64,000 bases of DNA from Pseudomonadota bacterium (lineage in GTDB: Bacteria; Pseudomonadota; Alphaproteobacteria; Micavibrionales; Micavibrionaceae): assembly GCA_029558635.1 (NCBI GenBank), contig JAKQEE010000151.1, positions 34,339 through 98,338 of the forward strand, written 5' to 3'. This document shows, one piece after another, positions 8,718 to 17,962 of the stretch. The notes beneath the pieces are model-generated. The model was not told the origin of the DNA and ran no database searches. It saw nothing but the letters and a program-made list of their open reading frames with translations. How positions within the stretch are numbered: the first letter of the stretch is position 1; every line of letters starts with the position of its first letter. The translations under genes were made by a program, and so were the position numbers.

Positions 8718-9689
8718 TTAGTGAGGCTCAAGCGCCATTTCCTGAGCTTTGGTCATGACTTGGTGGGCTTTGGCCGGATCATTCAAGTTTCCGCTCAATT
8801 TTTGTTCCAGCTTCTTCAGCTCGTTCTGACTCAAGGTATTCGGATTGCCCTCAATGTCCTTGACGTTGTCGACCATGGCCTGAATTTTGGCGGCATCAAC
8901 TACGCCTTGTTGCACGATGGCATCCAGAACTTTTTTGGTTTCGATGAACTGGCTGACAGGACTTGCTGTGGGTGCAGGGTGTGGGGTGTTCCCGCTTCCC
9001 GCTTCTTTAACCAGTCCGGTGAACGGGGCGTTCCCACCACGTACCATGGCGCGGGAGAGTTTCTCAGCGGTATCCGGATTCGAGAGCTCATCAATCGCAG
9101 TCTTCATTGAACCCGTGGCCCGCCCTTCAGTGGCTCCGGTCCTGATTACTGTATCCAGATCGTTCATACGCTTATAATTGATTTCCGGCATTTTTTTCTG
9201 TTCTGCGTAAATCATATCATCGCAATTCTGGACAAACTCCGTCGTATCAATGCCGAAGGCTTGCAGCACGAGGGCAAAGCTTTTGAATGTTCCAAGCAGG
9301 TTGATACCAGGTTTGAATCCACCTTTGATCAGATCGAACAGGTCACTTGATTCTTTGGCTAGCAAATCCTTTTGAGACTTCTGTCTTTCCAGCATCAGTT
9401 CAAGAGTTTTTTCCGCCCCATCTTTTATCAGAGTGGCGCGAAGGTCTTGCAGGTTCTTCCATAGAGTGGGCGTGATATTTCTGACGATATTTCCGAATTC
9501 TATGTCTTTTTCGAACGTACCGGCATCGAACTCAATGCGGAGCATATCAAGAAGGGCAATCTGTTGACCACGCACGTCCCCAGATTCAATAGCCTTGTCA
9601 TAACGGAACTTCGCCTGTTGCCGTTGACGGCTCAGGTCGATTTGGTTCTGTTGTTGATTGGCATTCATTGTTTCAGTTGGTTCTGCCAT
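8718..9689 (-). CDS. Unknown cytoplasmic or secreted helical protein
   Basis: 323 residues, no signal peptide, strongly charged and predicted largely helical. The N-terminus is rich in Gln/Asn/Arg (about 8-28). A moderately hydrophobic stretch is at about 127-145 (GINLLGTFKSFALVLQAFG). The C-terminal third contains a short Pro/Ala/Thr linker (about 235-250) and then a helical segment. I recognise no family or catalytic motif. The ATG at 9689 is well supported by GAAGGGTG upstream. A terminator follows at 8669-8694. It lies between the SLT-domain gene and another unknown gene, all on the same strand. Confidence 0.65.
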   Translation of the reverse strand: MAEPTETMNANQQQNQIDLSRQRQQAKFRYDKAIESGDVRGQQIALLDMLRIEFDAGTFEKDIEFGNIVRNITPTLWKNLQDLRATLIKDGAEKTLELMLERQKSQKDLLAKESSDLFDLIKGGFKPGINLLGTFKSFALVLQAFGIDTTEFVQNCDDMIYAEQKKMPEINYKRMNDLDTVIRTGATEGRATGSMKTAIDELSNPDTAEKLSRAMVRGGNAPFTGLVKEAGSGNTPHPAPTASPVSQFIETKKVLDAIVQQGVVDAAKIQAMVDNVKDIEGNPNTLSQNELKKLEQKLSGNLNDPAKAHQVMTKAQEMALEPH

Positions 9690-9810
9690 TTTTTTTCACC
9701 CTTCATTAAAACTTATATTTTTTATACATGCAGTTTTCCAGTACATCATATATAAATATGGTTCCAGAGTCAAATTTTATACATTTGTCTGTCTGGGTTG
9801 GTTTATCTTT

Positions 9811-11535
9811 TTAAGGTCCGGTTCTGACCAAGTCCTCAACCATCATTTTGGCAACTTCCGGCACTTTTCCGGATTTGACCAGAACGTCTTCTGCATTTCT
9901 TGAGAATGTAGAGACCTCGCTGGATCGCAGTATGTTCTTCGTGGAAAGTTCATCCCCTTCGCCCACTTTCATATTGGTCGATTGTTTCCAGACGGCAACC
10001 AGTTTGTCTGCAACATCTTGGTTCAAGCTTCCCTCCTCACAAATCTGGTCAAGAGTGTGCTTGAACTGAGCGCCGTTGACGCCTTTTTCAGACGTTTGAG
10101 AGGTTGTGGGTTCTGCTGTCTGCGTTGTCGGGGCTGTCGTTTGTGGTGTGACAAACTCGCGGCCAGCCAAAAATGGAGCATACGGCGCGGACACCGCAGA
10201 AGTGGCTTCGGTTTTTTGTTTTCCGGCGAGGATGCTTTGAGCTTGAGCCGTTGATACTACCTTTTCAGCTTCGGGGGCTTTTGATTTAATTTCCAAAAAA
10301 TATGCGCCCGCTTCAATTTGGAAGTTTGTTACATCCTTGAATTCCGGGTTTTCTCGCACCTTGTCCCCATCATTGCCGTTCAGGGAATAGGCCTCGGCAG
10401 CCTTCATCAACTTTTCCTTGAACTCGGGCGACCAGTTTGCTGCTATGACAGCCCAGTCTGCTTGGTATGATAGATCCTTGAAACCATCGCCTTTTCCGAG
10501 TTGGTCAAAAGGCTCAAGCAACAATGTCGGGGGCATAATATTGGCGGTAGACATCCCTAATGTTGGATGGGCTGCGTAATCAATTTCTATTGCACCATAC
10601 CCCAGACCTAAGGCAAAAACGGAAGCTGTTCCTAATCTCAAGGAAAAAGGTGAGTGAGCATCTCCCCACACGTTCAACCCATGGAAAGGAGCCTTCAGTG
10701 GGCCGGTTACGAAATTCATGGTTGCTCGGGCTGCCCCGAAAACAGGATTCTGGGATGGGTGGGTCAAGTGGTTCTTTGCAAAGTATGCATCAAGTCTGGA
10801 CAGAGTCCTTTCACTGACGGGCCTTCCTGCTTCCAGTTCTTGTAGGGCGCTAATGGGACTAAGTGTTTTGCCATTGCGTGCGGCTTCCACACTTGTATAA
10901 GCTTTGCTGGTAGAAATCTCGTTGTTAAGGCGGTCTAGTGCCTCCTCAACTTTTCTTGAGTCTGTTTCAGAAAGTTTTCCTTTGATGCGCAGTCGGTTCA
11001 GCGTTTTTCCTACTTCTCTTAAATTATTTTGCATGGTCGCGAGATCTAGAGAAGGGGTGTCAGGAACATTGTGGGCCGCTTGATTTTTTGGGGCTTTACC
11101 AGACTCAGGTTCTGTTTTTGGCGCATCTTCCGCTTTGGGCTGTTGGCGAGGAGGATGTGGCGTATCTTTCGGTGACGGGGGTGGAGTGTGCGCTGCTTTT
11201 GCTCCATCGTCGCGGATAAGCTCGGTCATTAATTTGCGGTTTTGAGAACGTGGGGAAAAGTCGCGACCCAGCATATCAAAGAAGGCGTTGTCCGCCTGAG
11301 CGGGGGTCATGTTTTTGGACTCTGTTGCCGCTTTGATGTAGTCGGTGTAGGCCGTTTTCAGACCGTGGGAGACGCCCAGATCTTCCCAGGCTTTGAAATC
11401 ATGGAGTTTTCCGCCACGGGCTTTCTGGATGACATCATCCAAAAGCACTTCGTGTTTCGAGACTGCGCGCGCTACGCTGAGATCCCCTGTGTTGGTCAGA
11501 TCCCGGATGATTCTGCTGAGAGCACCTTTATTCAT
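9811..11535 (-). CDS. Large unknown protein with Pro/Thr linkers and one hydrophobic segment
   Basis: 574 residues. Visible parts: an N-terminal helical region (1-115); a Pro/Lys/Glu-rich linker (about 118-160); a helical, possibly coiled segment (about 165-270); a hydrophobic stretch (about 305-330, LGTASVFALGLGYGAIE); a domain to about 430; a Thr/Pro/Gln linker (about 455-490); and a C-terminal helical domain. There is no signal peptide and no recognised enzyme motif. The start is supported by TGGAGGAAA upstream of the ATG at 11535. The multi-linker design resembles secreted or surface effector proteins more than metabolic enzymes, but this is inference. Confidence 0.65.
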   Translation of the reverse strand: MNKGALSRIIRDLTNTGDLSVARAVSKHEVLLDDVIQKARGGKLHDFKAWEDLGVSHGLKTAYTDYIKAATESKNMTPAQADNAFFDMLGRDFSPRSQNRKLMTELIRDDGAKAAHTPPPSPKDTPHPPRQQPKAEDAPKTEPESGKAPKNQAAHNVPDTPSLDLATMQNNLREVGKTLNRLRIKGKLSETDSRKVEEALDRLNNEISTSKAYTSVEAARNGKTLSPISALQELEAGRPVSERTLSRLDAYFAKNHLTHPSQNPVFGAARATMNFVTGPLKAPFHGLNVWGDAHSPFSLRLGTASVFALGLGYGAIEIDYAAHPTLGMSTANIMPPTLLLEPFDQLGKGDGFKDLSYQADWAVIAANWSPEFKEKLMKAAEAYSLNGNDGDKVRENPEFKDVTNFQIEAGAYFLEIKSKAPEAEKVVSTAQAQSILAGKQKTEATSAVSAPYAPFLAGREFVTPQTTAPTTQTAEPTTSQTSEKGVNGAQFKHTLDQICEEGSLNQDVADKLVAVWKQSTNMKVGEGDELSTKNILRSSEVSTFSRNAEDVLVKSGKVPEVAKMMVEDLVRTGP

Positions 11536-11769
11536 GCTTTATTTCCTCCATTACCCCACATTTTTTAGTATGTGGACACACGCCAAATTGAATGGGGATA
11601 TTATATTTTTGGGAGCTTAAACCCTATATTCCCCTATATAGACGGTATCATACTATAATAGCTCTATAAAAGCAAATAAATATGAAAAAATAGTAAAGTA
11701 AAGCGGGCTGTTAACTCATTGGTCATAAAAAAAATATAAAATCTGTCTGAATTAGGATAGTATTGGATT
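11536..11769 (+). promoter_or_regulatory. AT-rich divergent promoter region
   Basis: These 234 bases separate two divergent genes for large unknown proteins. The stretch is much richer in A/T than the surrounding genes and contains a short inverted repeat CTATAT-tcccct-ATATAG around 11622-11639. It must hold promoters for both genes, but I cannot assign a definite -35/-10 pair. Confidence 0.35.
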
Positions 11770-13182
11770 ATGGCAGGTAAGGATAAAGAACAACAGAAGG
11801 GTTTCTGGCAGCGTTTGAAAGAAAACGCGTCGGATATGAATCTTCATGGTTTTGGGTCTCTGGTCGGGGGTGCGAGTTTGGTGCAGGCCTTATATAAGGC
11901 TCGTTACGGTGTGACAATTGACCAACCGATTGGTGAGGGAGTGCGTGACACGGTTCGTGATGCTGCGGCTTTGACAACATGGCTGGTTGCCGATGGAGCC
12001 GGAGGACGGTTGGGTTGGGGAAGCCCTTCGGGTGATCAGCAGGCTTATACCAAAGTGGCCGACAGTGTCGAAGAATTCTGGGATAAATATATCAAGCGGG
12101 CTCAAGGCCATGGCGAGTTCGAGTTTCGAATGGCGGTCGGTTGGGAAATGCCTGAAGGCGTCCTCTATAATGGCAAAAAAGTCGATCCGGGAAAGACCAT
12201 TGAAAACATGTCTGCTGTGTTTTTCAAAAATGCCAAAGGAAAAGTAGAAGTCATTGATTACCATGATTCCCGTTATGCGGGGGTTGTCGGCCCTTACGTG
12301 GCGACCCAGTTTGCGACTATTTTCGGAGGAGGTGGGGCAGCGGCCCTTAGTAAAGCTCCCAAAGGTGTCAAGGTTGCGGCGGGGGTTGCTTCGACGGTTG
12401 ATGCCACCAGCTCTGTCGGGTATATCGGCGGGGTATTCCAACACTCTCTTTCCTTGAGACCAGAGGCCATTCGTCATATGTCGGGTTTGATCGACAAGCT
12501 GGCTTCTGCCAACAAGGATAAGGTCAGAGACGATATCAATGTTGTCTTGCAAGATTATTCTTATCCGTACGGGCCGGATGTCCAGCAATATTATATTCCG
12601 TCTTTGCGTGACCATGAAAATCCGATGAAGAGGCTTCAGGATTTATCGCAAGGTGTTGTCGAAGGTGGATTTATGTTAAGGACGCCTTTCGACCGGATAA
12701 CCAATACATCCACCAAATCGGATCGTTATCTGGATGTTATTTCCGTGGCTGATGTTCGTCAGGACATGCGTGAAATTCCGGAATTTATGCGGTCATATTA
12801 CAGGCTCGCTCAAAAAGCCGTTTCCCAGAACGATTTGAGTCAGGGGGAAACTCTGGCTTTGCGGTTTGGTATGAATGTCGTGAAGAACTATGACTTTCCT
12901 TTGGTGGGCAATGATGTGTCCAAAAACGGCAAAAAGCAGTTCTCCAAAGAGGAAAGGGAAGAGACCATCGAATTCCTGAAAAAAACTTTGTCGCGTGATC
13001 TGGTTGCTGCAATGCCTAGGAAATCTCCTGCGGATGCAGATGCGGCCTTTGACAAGCCGTTGCCTGATATTCAGCTTAAGGGGTATCTGGCGAAGCAGGT
13101 TCATGCCATAGATCATCAACTATCCACTGCTAAAGCGCAACGCGAGCAGACCTTGTATGAAGGCATGATGCTCGCGCCGTAA
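11770..13182 (+). CDS. Large unknown protein, glycine-rich centre
   Basis: 470 residues with a charged N-terminus (MAGKDKEQQKGFWQRLKEN) and no signal peptide. A Gly/Ala-rich weakly hydrophobic region (about 175-225) could insert into or associate with a membrane. The rest is predicted helical with many Tyr, Asp and Lys residues. I recognise no family. It is transcribed divergently from the 574-residue gene across an AT-rich region and runs toward purH. The four proteins of 6920-13182 share the features of no signal peptide, central hydrophobic or Gly/Ala-rich stretch and unknown family. Confidence 0.65.
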   Translation: MAGKDKEQQKGFWQRLKENASDMNLHGFGSLVGGASLVQALYKARYGVTIDQPIGEGVRDTVRDAAALTTWLVADGAGGRLGWGSPSGDQQAYTKVADSVEEFWDKYIKRAQGHGEFEFRMAVGWEMPEGVLYNGKKVDPGKTIENMSAVFFKNAKGKVEVIDYHDSRYAGVVGPYVATQFATIFGGGGAAALSKAPKGVKVAAGVASTVDATSSVGYIGGVFQHSLSLRPEAIRHMSGLIDKLASANKDKVRDDINVVLQDYSYPYGPDVQQYYIPSLRDHENPMKRLQDLSQGVVEGGFMLRTPFDRITNTSTKSDRYLDVISVADVRQDMREIPEFMRSYYRLAQKAVSQNDLSQGETLALRFGMNVVKNYDFPLVGNDVSKNGKKQFSKEEREETIEFLKKTLSRDLVAAMPRKSPADADAAFDKPLPDIQLKGYLAKQVHAIDHQLSTAKAQREQTLYEGMMLAP

Positions 13183-13201
13183 TTTTTCCTTTTTCTTTTT
13201 G

Positions 13202-14788
13202 TTAATGCCGGAAATGTCTCATGCCGGTGAGGACCATGGCGAGGCCGCGCTCGTCGGCGGCCGCTATCACATCTTCGTCCTTGATGGATCCACCCGGTTG
13301 GATCACGGCTGTGGCTCCGGCATCAGCTGCGGCCAACAAGCCGTCAGGGAAGGGGAAGAAGGCGTCTGATGCGACAACAGAGTTTTCGATTTCCGTTCTG
13401 GCTTCCTTGGCTTTCCATGCGGCGATGCGACTTGAATCAATCCTCGACATCTGGCCTGCGCCGATGCCTACGGTTTTGCCGTTCTTGGCATAGACAATCG
13501 CGTTCGATTTGACGTGTTTACACACGCGGAACGCAAAGAGCAAATCGCGCAGTTCCTGTTTGGTGGGGGCGCGTTTGGTCACGACTTTGAGCATATCTTC
13601 GGTGATGTGGCCGTTATCTGCCGTTTGGAGGAGCCAGCCGCCCGAGATGGTTTTAAGCGTCATACGCGGGTCGGTCGGGTTCGGGAGTTTCCCTGTCTCC
13701 AATACACGGACATTCTTTTTGGAGGCCAAAATCTCGCGGGCTTCGGCAGTGACTTCCGGTGCGATAATAACTTCAGAGAAGATTTTGATGATTTCTTCTG
13801 CCGTTGCACCGTCCAATGCGCGGTTCAGGGCGATGATACCGCCAAAAGCGCTCACGGGGTCACAGGTGAGGGCTGACTGGTAAGCCGAGATCATGTCTTT
13901 GCCAGTGGCGACGCCGCACGGGTTGGCGTGTTTGATGATGGCAACGGCAGGATCATCGAATTCGGCGACGAGTTCAAACGCGGCGTCCGTGTCGTTCAGG
14001 TTGTTGTAGGAGAGTTCTTTGCCTTGAAGCTGTTTCGCGGTGACAACACCGGCGCGGCCTGATCCATCGGAATAGACGGCAGCTTGTTGATGCGGGTTTT
14101 CTCCGTAACGCAACGTGTCGATTTTTGTGGCGGCGACCGAGAGTGTTTCAGGAAAAGTTTCGCCCAACTCTTTGGCAAACCATGCGGAAATCGCGCTGTC
14201 ATAACTGGCGGTGGCAGCATAGGTTTTGGCCGCGAGTTTCCTGCGTGTGGCAAGGGTCGTTCCGCCCTCGGCAATTTCGTTCAAGACCGTTTCGTAATCT
14301 TTTGGATCGGTGAGGACGGCCACAAAATCATGATTTTTGGCGGCGGCGCGGAGCATGGCGGGGCCACCGATATCGATGTTCTCGACACAGTTATCATAGT
14401 CGGCGCCTTTTGCGACTGTCTCGCGGAACGGGTAGAGGTTGACGACGAGGAGGTCGATGCCTTCGATGCCTTGGGTATTCATGGCGGCGACGTGGTCGGC
14501 GTCGTCGCGGCGGGCCAACAGACCTCCATGGACCTTGGGGTGAAGGGTTTTGACGCGGCCATCCATGATTTCAGGGAAGCCGGTATGATCCGACACGTCA
14601 GTAACGGTGAGGCCGGAATCGCGTAATGTCTTGGCTGTGCCGCCAGTCGAGAGGAGTTTGACTCCCGCTTGTTCCAGTCCTTTGGCAAAATCCAACAGAC
14701 CTGACTTGTCAGAGACCGACAACAGGGCGGTTTTTACGGTAACGCGGTCGGGACGTGGGGTGGTGCGGGGTTTGGCGGCTACAGACAT
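13202..14788 (-). CDS. purH: Bifunctional AICAR transformylase / IMP cyclohydrolase (PurH)
   Basis: 528 residues, normal for PurH, which performs the last two steps of IMP synthesis: formylation of AICAR with 10-formyl-THF, then ring closure. After a short basic N-terminal extension, the cyclohydrolase (MGS-like) domain covers about 18-160 ([39 protein letters not shown]). The transformylase domain follows, with the catalytic KHANPCG motif at about 280-287, and ends in [15 protein letters not shown] lies upstream of the ATG at 14788 but is inside a predicted hairpin. It lies downstream of cheR on the same strand. Confidence 0.97.
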   Translation of the reverse strand: MSVAAKPRTTPRPDRVTVKTALLSVSDKSGLLDFAKGLEQAGVKLLSTGGTAKTLRDSGLTVTDVSDHTGFPEIMDGRVKTLHPKVHGGLLARRDDADHVAAMNTQGIEGIDLLVVNLYPFRETVAKGADYDNCVENIDIGGPAMLRAAAKNHDFVAVLTDPKDYETVLNEIAEGGTTLATRRKLAAKTYAATASYDSAISAWFAKELGETFPETLSVAATKIDTLRYGENPHQQAAVYSDGSGRAGVVTAKQLQGKELSYNNLNDTDAAFELVAEFDDPAVAIIKHANPCGVATGKDMISAYQSALTCDPVSAFGGIIALNRALDGATAEEIIKIFSEVIIAPEVTAEAREILASKKNVRVLETGKLPNPTDPRMTLKTISGGWLLQTADNGHITEDMLKVVTKRAPTKQELRDLLFAFRVCKHVKSNAIVYAKNGKTVGIGAGQMSRIDSSRIAAWKAKEARTEIENSVVASDAFFPFPDGLLAAADAGATAVIQPGGSIKDEDVIAAADERGLAMVLTGMRHFRH

Positions 14789-14790
14789 CG

Positions 14791-14819
14791 GGCTACTCCT
14801 CTGATTTATTGGGGTAGCC
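14791..14819 (-). promoter_or_regulatory. Hairpin sequestering the purH ribosome-binding site
   Basis: In the mRNA, GGCTACCCC, an 11-base loop and GGAGTAGCC pair over 9 bp with one G-U wobble. The 3' arm contains the GGAG core of the purH ribosome site and ends two bases before the ATG. The same arrangement is seen at lepA. The pairing is directly visible; translational control is inferred. Confidence 0.5.
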
Positions 14820-14833
14820 GGTGTTTTAACACA

Positions 14834-15754
14834 TTATGTGCGTTTGAAAAGACCCGAAGTGAAGCTGCTGGTCGAAGACGCTGTTGTTGTGGCCGATCCG
14901 CTTGAGGAAGAAGAGATGCTGGAGGGGCGAGCGGCGGCTTGTCCGGTATTCTTGACATACAGGCCGCGTTTTTCCGGTTGGGCGACAAATTTATTGGTGA
15001 TCCCCAGCACGGTTTCCGCGCCCCCAAGGAACAGGAATCCGTCACTTTCCATTTGTCGTTCCATTTTTTCAAGGACGGAGCCTTTTGTCTTTTCGTCGAA
15101 ATAGATCAGAACGTTACGGCAGAACACCACGTCGAACATGCCCATGCGTGACATATCGCCCAACAGGTTGAACGATGAAAATTTGATCATGTTTTTGATT
15201 TCGTCCTTGATCTGCCATGTTTCTCCGACCTGTGTGAAATATTTCATCAGGTACTGGATCGGCAGGCCGCGCTGGACTTCGAACTGGCTGTAGGAGCCTT
15301 TCTTGGCGGTGGCGAGAATTTCTTCTGACAAGTCGGTTGCAACGATTTCAAAGCGCCAGCCCTTGAGGAGAAGTTCTTTTTCCTTGAGGATCATCGCCAG
15401 CGAGTAAGGTTCCTGACCGCTGGAACAGGCCGCGCACCATATGCGCAGGGTCTTTTTGCCTTTTCTGGCCTCGGTCATGTGCGGCAGAACCGTGTCTTTA
15501 AAAATTTCAAACGGTCTGGTATCGCGGAAGAACGACGTTTCGTTGGTGGTCATGGCCTCGACGATGTCCTTGATCAGAGCTTCGTCGGGAAGGGCGCGCA
15601 GTTGCAGCGTCATGGCTTCAAGAGTCGGGTGACCCCATTTCTTGGCAATCGGGGTCAGACGGGAATCAAGCAGATATGATTTGTCCGGCGTGATGACGAG
15701 GCCGGAGCGTTCGTACAGCATTGATTTGTAAATTTCAAAATCTGCGACTTTCAT
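14834..15754 (-). CDS. cheR: Chemotaxis protein methyltransferase CheR
   Basis: 306 residues. CheR transfers methyl groups from S-adenosylmethionine to glutamates of chemoreceptors during adaptation. The N-terminal helical domain covers about 1-75, and the SAM-binding domain about 80-265 with RIWCAACSSGQEPYSLAM (normally AAxSTGEEPYS), DVVFCRNVLIYF and GFLFLGGAE. The C-terminal ~40 residues are a Ser/Thr/Ala-rich tail not needed for catalysis. It is the last chemotaxis gene of the leftward operon, 21 bases after cheB, and precedes purH. Confidence 0.96.
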   Translation of the reverse strand: MKVADFEIYKSMLYERSGLVITPDKSYLLDSRLTPIAKKWGHPTLEAMTLQLRALPDEALIKDIVEAMTTNETSFFRDTRPFEIFKDTVLPHMTEARKGKKTLRIWCAACSSGQEPYSLAMILKEKELLLKGWRFEIVATDLSEEILATAKKGSYSQFEVQRGLPIQYLMKYFTQVGETWQIKDEIKNMIKFSSFNLLGDMSRMGMFDVVFCRNVLIYFDEKTKGSVLEKMERQMESDGFLFLGGAETVLGITNKFVAQPEKRGLYVKNTGQAAARPSSISSSSSGSATTTASSTSSFTSGLFKRT

Positions 15755-15775
15755 GTCGTTCTTTTACCCTTTTCC

Positions 15776-16960
15776 TTAAACCAGACGCAAGGACGATTTT
15801 CTGAGCCATGGGCCGATTTCCTGTAACGGCAGGACTGCCGAGCAGGTTCCGTCCAGAGCTGCTGCCCCCGGCATACCCCATACGACGCTGGTGGCTTCGT
15901 CCTGAGCAATCACCCGGCCACCGGCGGCAACGATCTCCCGCGCTCCCAGCATGCCGTCTTGTCCCATTCCGGTCAAAATGACCGTCATGATCTTTTGCCC
16001 GTATATTTTGACCGCCGAGCGCAGCATTGGGTCAACGGCAGGGCGGCAGAAATTTTCCATCGGGCCTTCGTCCAGATGGATGACGGTTGATGGGCCGTTC
16101 TTTTTGAAGGTCATATGGTATCCGCCCGGGGCGATATGAATGCGACCGGGAAGGAGCGGCATGTTCTCTTCTCCTTCGACGGCGGTGATTCCTGTCTGTT
16201 GCTGGATATGTTCGGCCAGAATTCTTGTAAAAGTGGGGGGCATGTGCTGGGTGATGATCACAGGAATCTGGATGCCCTTCAAATGCGGGATCAGGGCGAA
16301 CAGAGCGTTGGGGCCACCGGTCGAGCTACCAATGGCCAGCAAATCCGGTTTTCCGGAGAATCCCTTGTCGGCAGGAAGCAATTTGACCGTTTTTCCGGCA
16401 CGATTAAGCGAGGTGTATGTCGGTGCTGTGGAATTTTGAGGTTCCGCCGCTGCTGGCCGTGACGTCGCCGGGGTTGCCGAAGTGGGTGCTGTTGTTGAAG
16501 ATGTCGGTCTGGACGTGGGCGCTGCCTGAGGGATCGGATTTCTGATTCCGGCAATTTCTTTCACCGTATGGATCAGAATGTTGCGGAACGTGTCCTTGGA
16601 ATACATGTCCTGCGTTGTGCTGGGTTTGGCAATACATTCAACCGCGCCCAAAGCCAGAGCTTTTAATGTGGTTTCTGCGTTCTTGGTGGTGAGCGTCGAG
16701 CACATAATGATTTTGACATTCGGCTGGGCGGCCATCAACAGCGGGATAGCCGTCAAGCCATCCATCACCGGCATTTCCACGTCGAGAAGGATGATGTCGT
16801 GCTTGTCTTTTTTGAGCCTGTCAACGGCAATCTGTCCGTTGGCCGCAGTGTTTAATATTTCGAAATCGGAATCGTTTTCAAGAAGTTTCCCCAAAAACCC
16901 CCTGATGACAGCGGAGTCGTCCACAATCATGACTTTGATAGGGGTAGAGGATTTGTTCAT
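15776..16960 (-). CDS. cheB: Chemotaxis response regulator / receptor methylesterase CheB
   Basis: 394 residues. The receiver domain covers about 8-125 with D14/D15 and the acceptor D60 (LLDVEMP). A Pro/Thr/Ser/Ala-rich linker (about 145-200) follows, longer than in E. coli. The methylesterase domain covers about 205-394 with the catalytic triad in GSSTGGP (Ser), TQHMPP (His) and GMGQDGM (Asp). It removes methyl groups from receptors when phosphorylated by CheA. It lies between cheY and cheR in the operon. Confidence 0.97.
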   Translation of the reverse strand: MNKSSTPIKVMIVDDSAVIRGFLGKLLENDSDFEILNTAANGQIAVDRLKKDKHDIILLDVEMPVMDGLTAIPLLMAAQPNVKIIMCSTLTTKNAETTLKALALGAVECIAKPSTTQDMYSKDTFRNILIHTVKEIAGIRNPIPQAAPTSRPTSSTTAPTSATPATSRPAAAEPQNSTAPTYTSLNRAGKTVKLLPADKGFSGKPDLLAIGSSTGGPNALFALIPHLKGIQIPVIITQHMPPTFTRILAEHIQQQTGITAVEGEENMPLLPGRIHIAPGGYHMTFKKNGPSTVIHLDEGPMENFCRPAVDPMLRSAVKIYGQKIMTVILTGMGQDGMLGAREIVAAGGRVIAQDEATSVVWGMPGAAALDGTCSAVLPLQEIGPWLRKSSLRLV

Positions 16961-17032
16961 GGTGATTGTAACTTTCCGAAGGTGCGAGAATTATAAACTT
17001 TTTTGGCGCGTATGTTTGTGCATCACGGTCAA

Positions 17033-17407
17033 TTATTCGTCGTCGATCAGGCCGATCTGGATGAATTTCGATTTGATGATGTCGGTATCGAACGGCTTCA
17101 TGATGTATTCGTTGGCTCCGGCCATCATGGCGCGCTGGATGTGGGCCATATCGTTTTCCGTGGTGCAGAAAACGACGCGCGGGGCATCTCCGGTCGGCAT
17201 GGAACGAAGCTTTTCAAGGAATTCGATTCCACTCATCACCGGCATGTTCCAGTCCAGCAGAATGACTTCCGGCATAGTTTTGGCGCAGTACTCATAGGCT
17301 TGCTGGCCATCTTCCGCTTCTTCACAGTTGAATTTCAGGTCTTCCAGAATGCGACGGGCGACTTTTCTGACGACGCGGCTGTCATCAACGACCAGACAGG
17401 TTCTCAT
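17033..17407 (-). CDS. cheY: Chemotaxis response regulator CheY
   Basis: A 124-residue single receiver. D8/D9 form the metal-binding pair, D52 in LLDWNMP is the phosphorylation site, T82 or T83 and K104 complete the active site. CAGGAG precedes the ATG at 17407. It receives phosphate from CheA and is expected to bind the flagellar switch protein FliM. Its place between cheW and cheB supports that role over a generic receiver. Confidence 0.95.
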   Translation of the reverse strand: MRTCLVVDDSRVVRKVARRILEDLKFNCEEAEDGQQAYEYCAKTMPEVILLDWNMPVMSGIEFLEKLRSMPTGDAPRVVFCTTENDMAHIQRAMMAGANEYIMKPFDTDIIKSKFIQIGLIDDE

Positions 17408-17470
17408 GTGTATACTCCTGTGACTAATGAAACGGTTTGTCTATTCTAACAACAAGGACTGAATTGATGG

Positions 17471-17962
17471 TTAATTGGGATGCTGGAGCGAGAGCAGCAA
17501 TTTGGGAACATCCAGAACAACCAGAATTTTGCCCTGCAAACGATAGACACCCAGAGAAACCGATTTCCACATCAGGTCCAGTGTTGCCGGATTCTGTTCG
17601 AAATCCTTGTCATGCAAGGTTAAAACATCTCCGACACTATCAATGATCAGGCTGTAGAGTTCGTCGTCATGGTTGACAACAACGCTCATGCGCTTCGATG
17701 TGCCTTCAAGGGGTGATAAGCCGAGACATTTGCGGACATCGACAGCCGTTACAATTCTTCCGCGCAGATTGAGCGAACCGGCGACTTGCGGCGGGGCGAG
17801 AGGGATCTTGGTTACTTTCAATTCACCCAGAACATCCTGAACCTGAAGGATCGGGATACCGAACATCTGGCCTTCGATGATAACGGTCAGATATTCTTTG
17901 GTTTTGGTTTCGCCGACGAAGCTTCTATTGTGGGCTTCTTGTGCCTGTTGTTCGGTGCTCAT
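17471..17962 (-). CDS. cheW: Chemotaxis coupling protein CheW
   Basis: 163 residues. The CheW fold starts near residue 22 (EYLTVIIEGQMFGIPILQVQDVLG) and includes NLRGRIVTAVDVRKCLGL. It links transducers to CheA. Its start codon overlaps the cheA stop in an ATGA arrangement (17959-17962), indicating translational coupling. A 20-residue N-terminal extension is present. Confidence 0.95.
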   Translation of the reverse strand: MSTEQQAQEAHNRSFVGETKTKEYLTVIIEGQMFGIPILQVQDVLGELKVTKIPLAPPQVAGSLNLRGRIVTAVDVRKCLGLSPLEGTSKRMSVVVNHDDELYSLIIDSVGDVLTLHDKDFEQNPATLDLMWKSVSLGVYRLQGKILVVLDVPKLLLSLQHPN

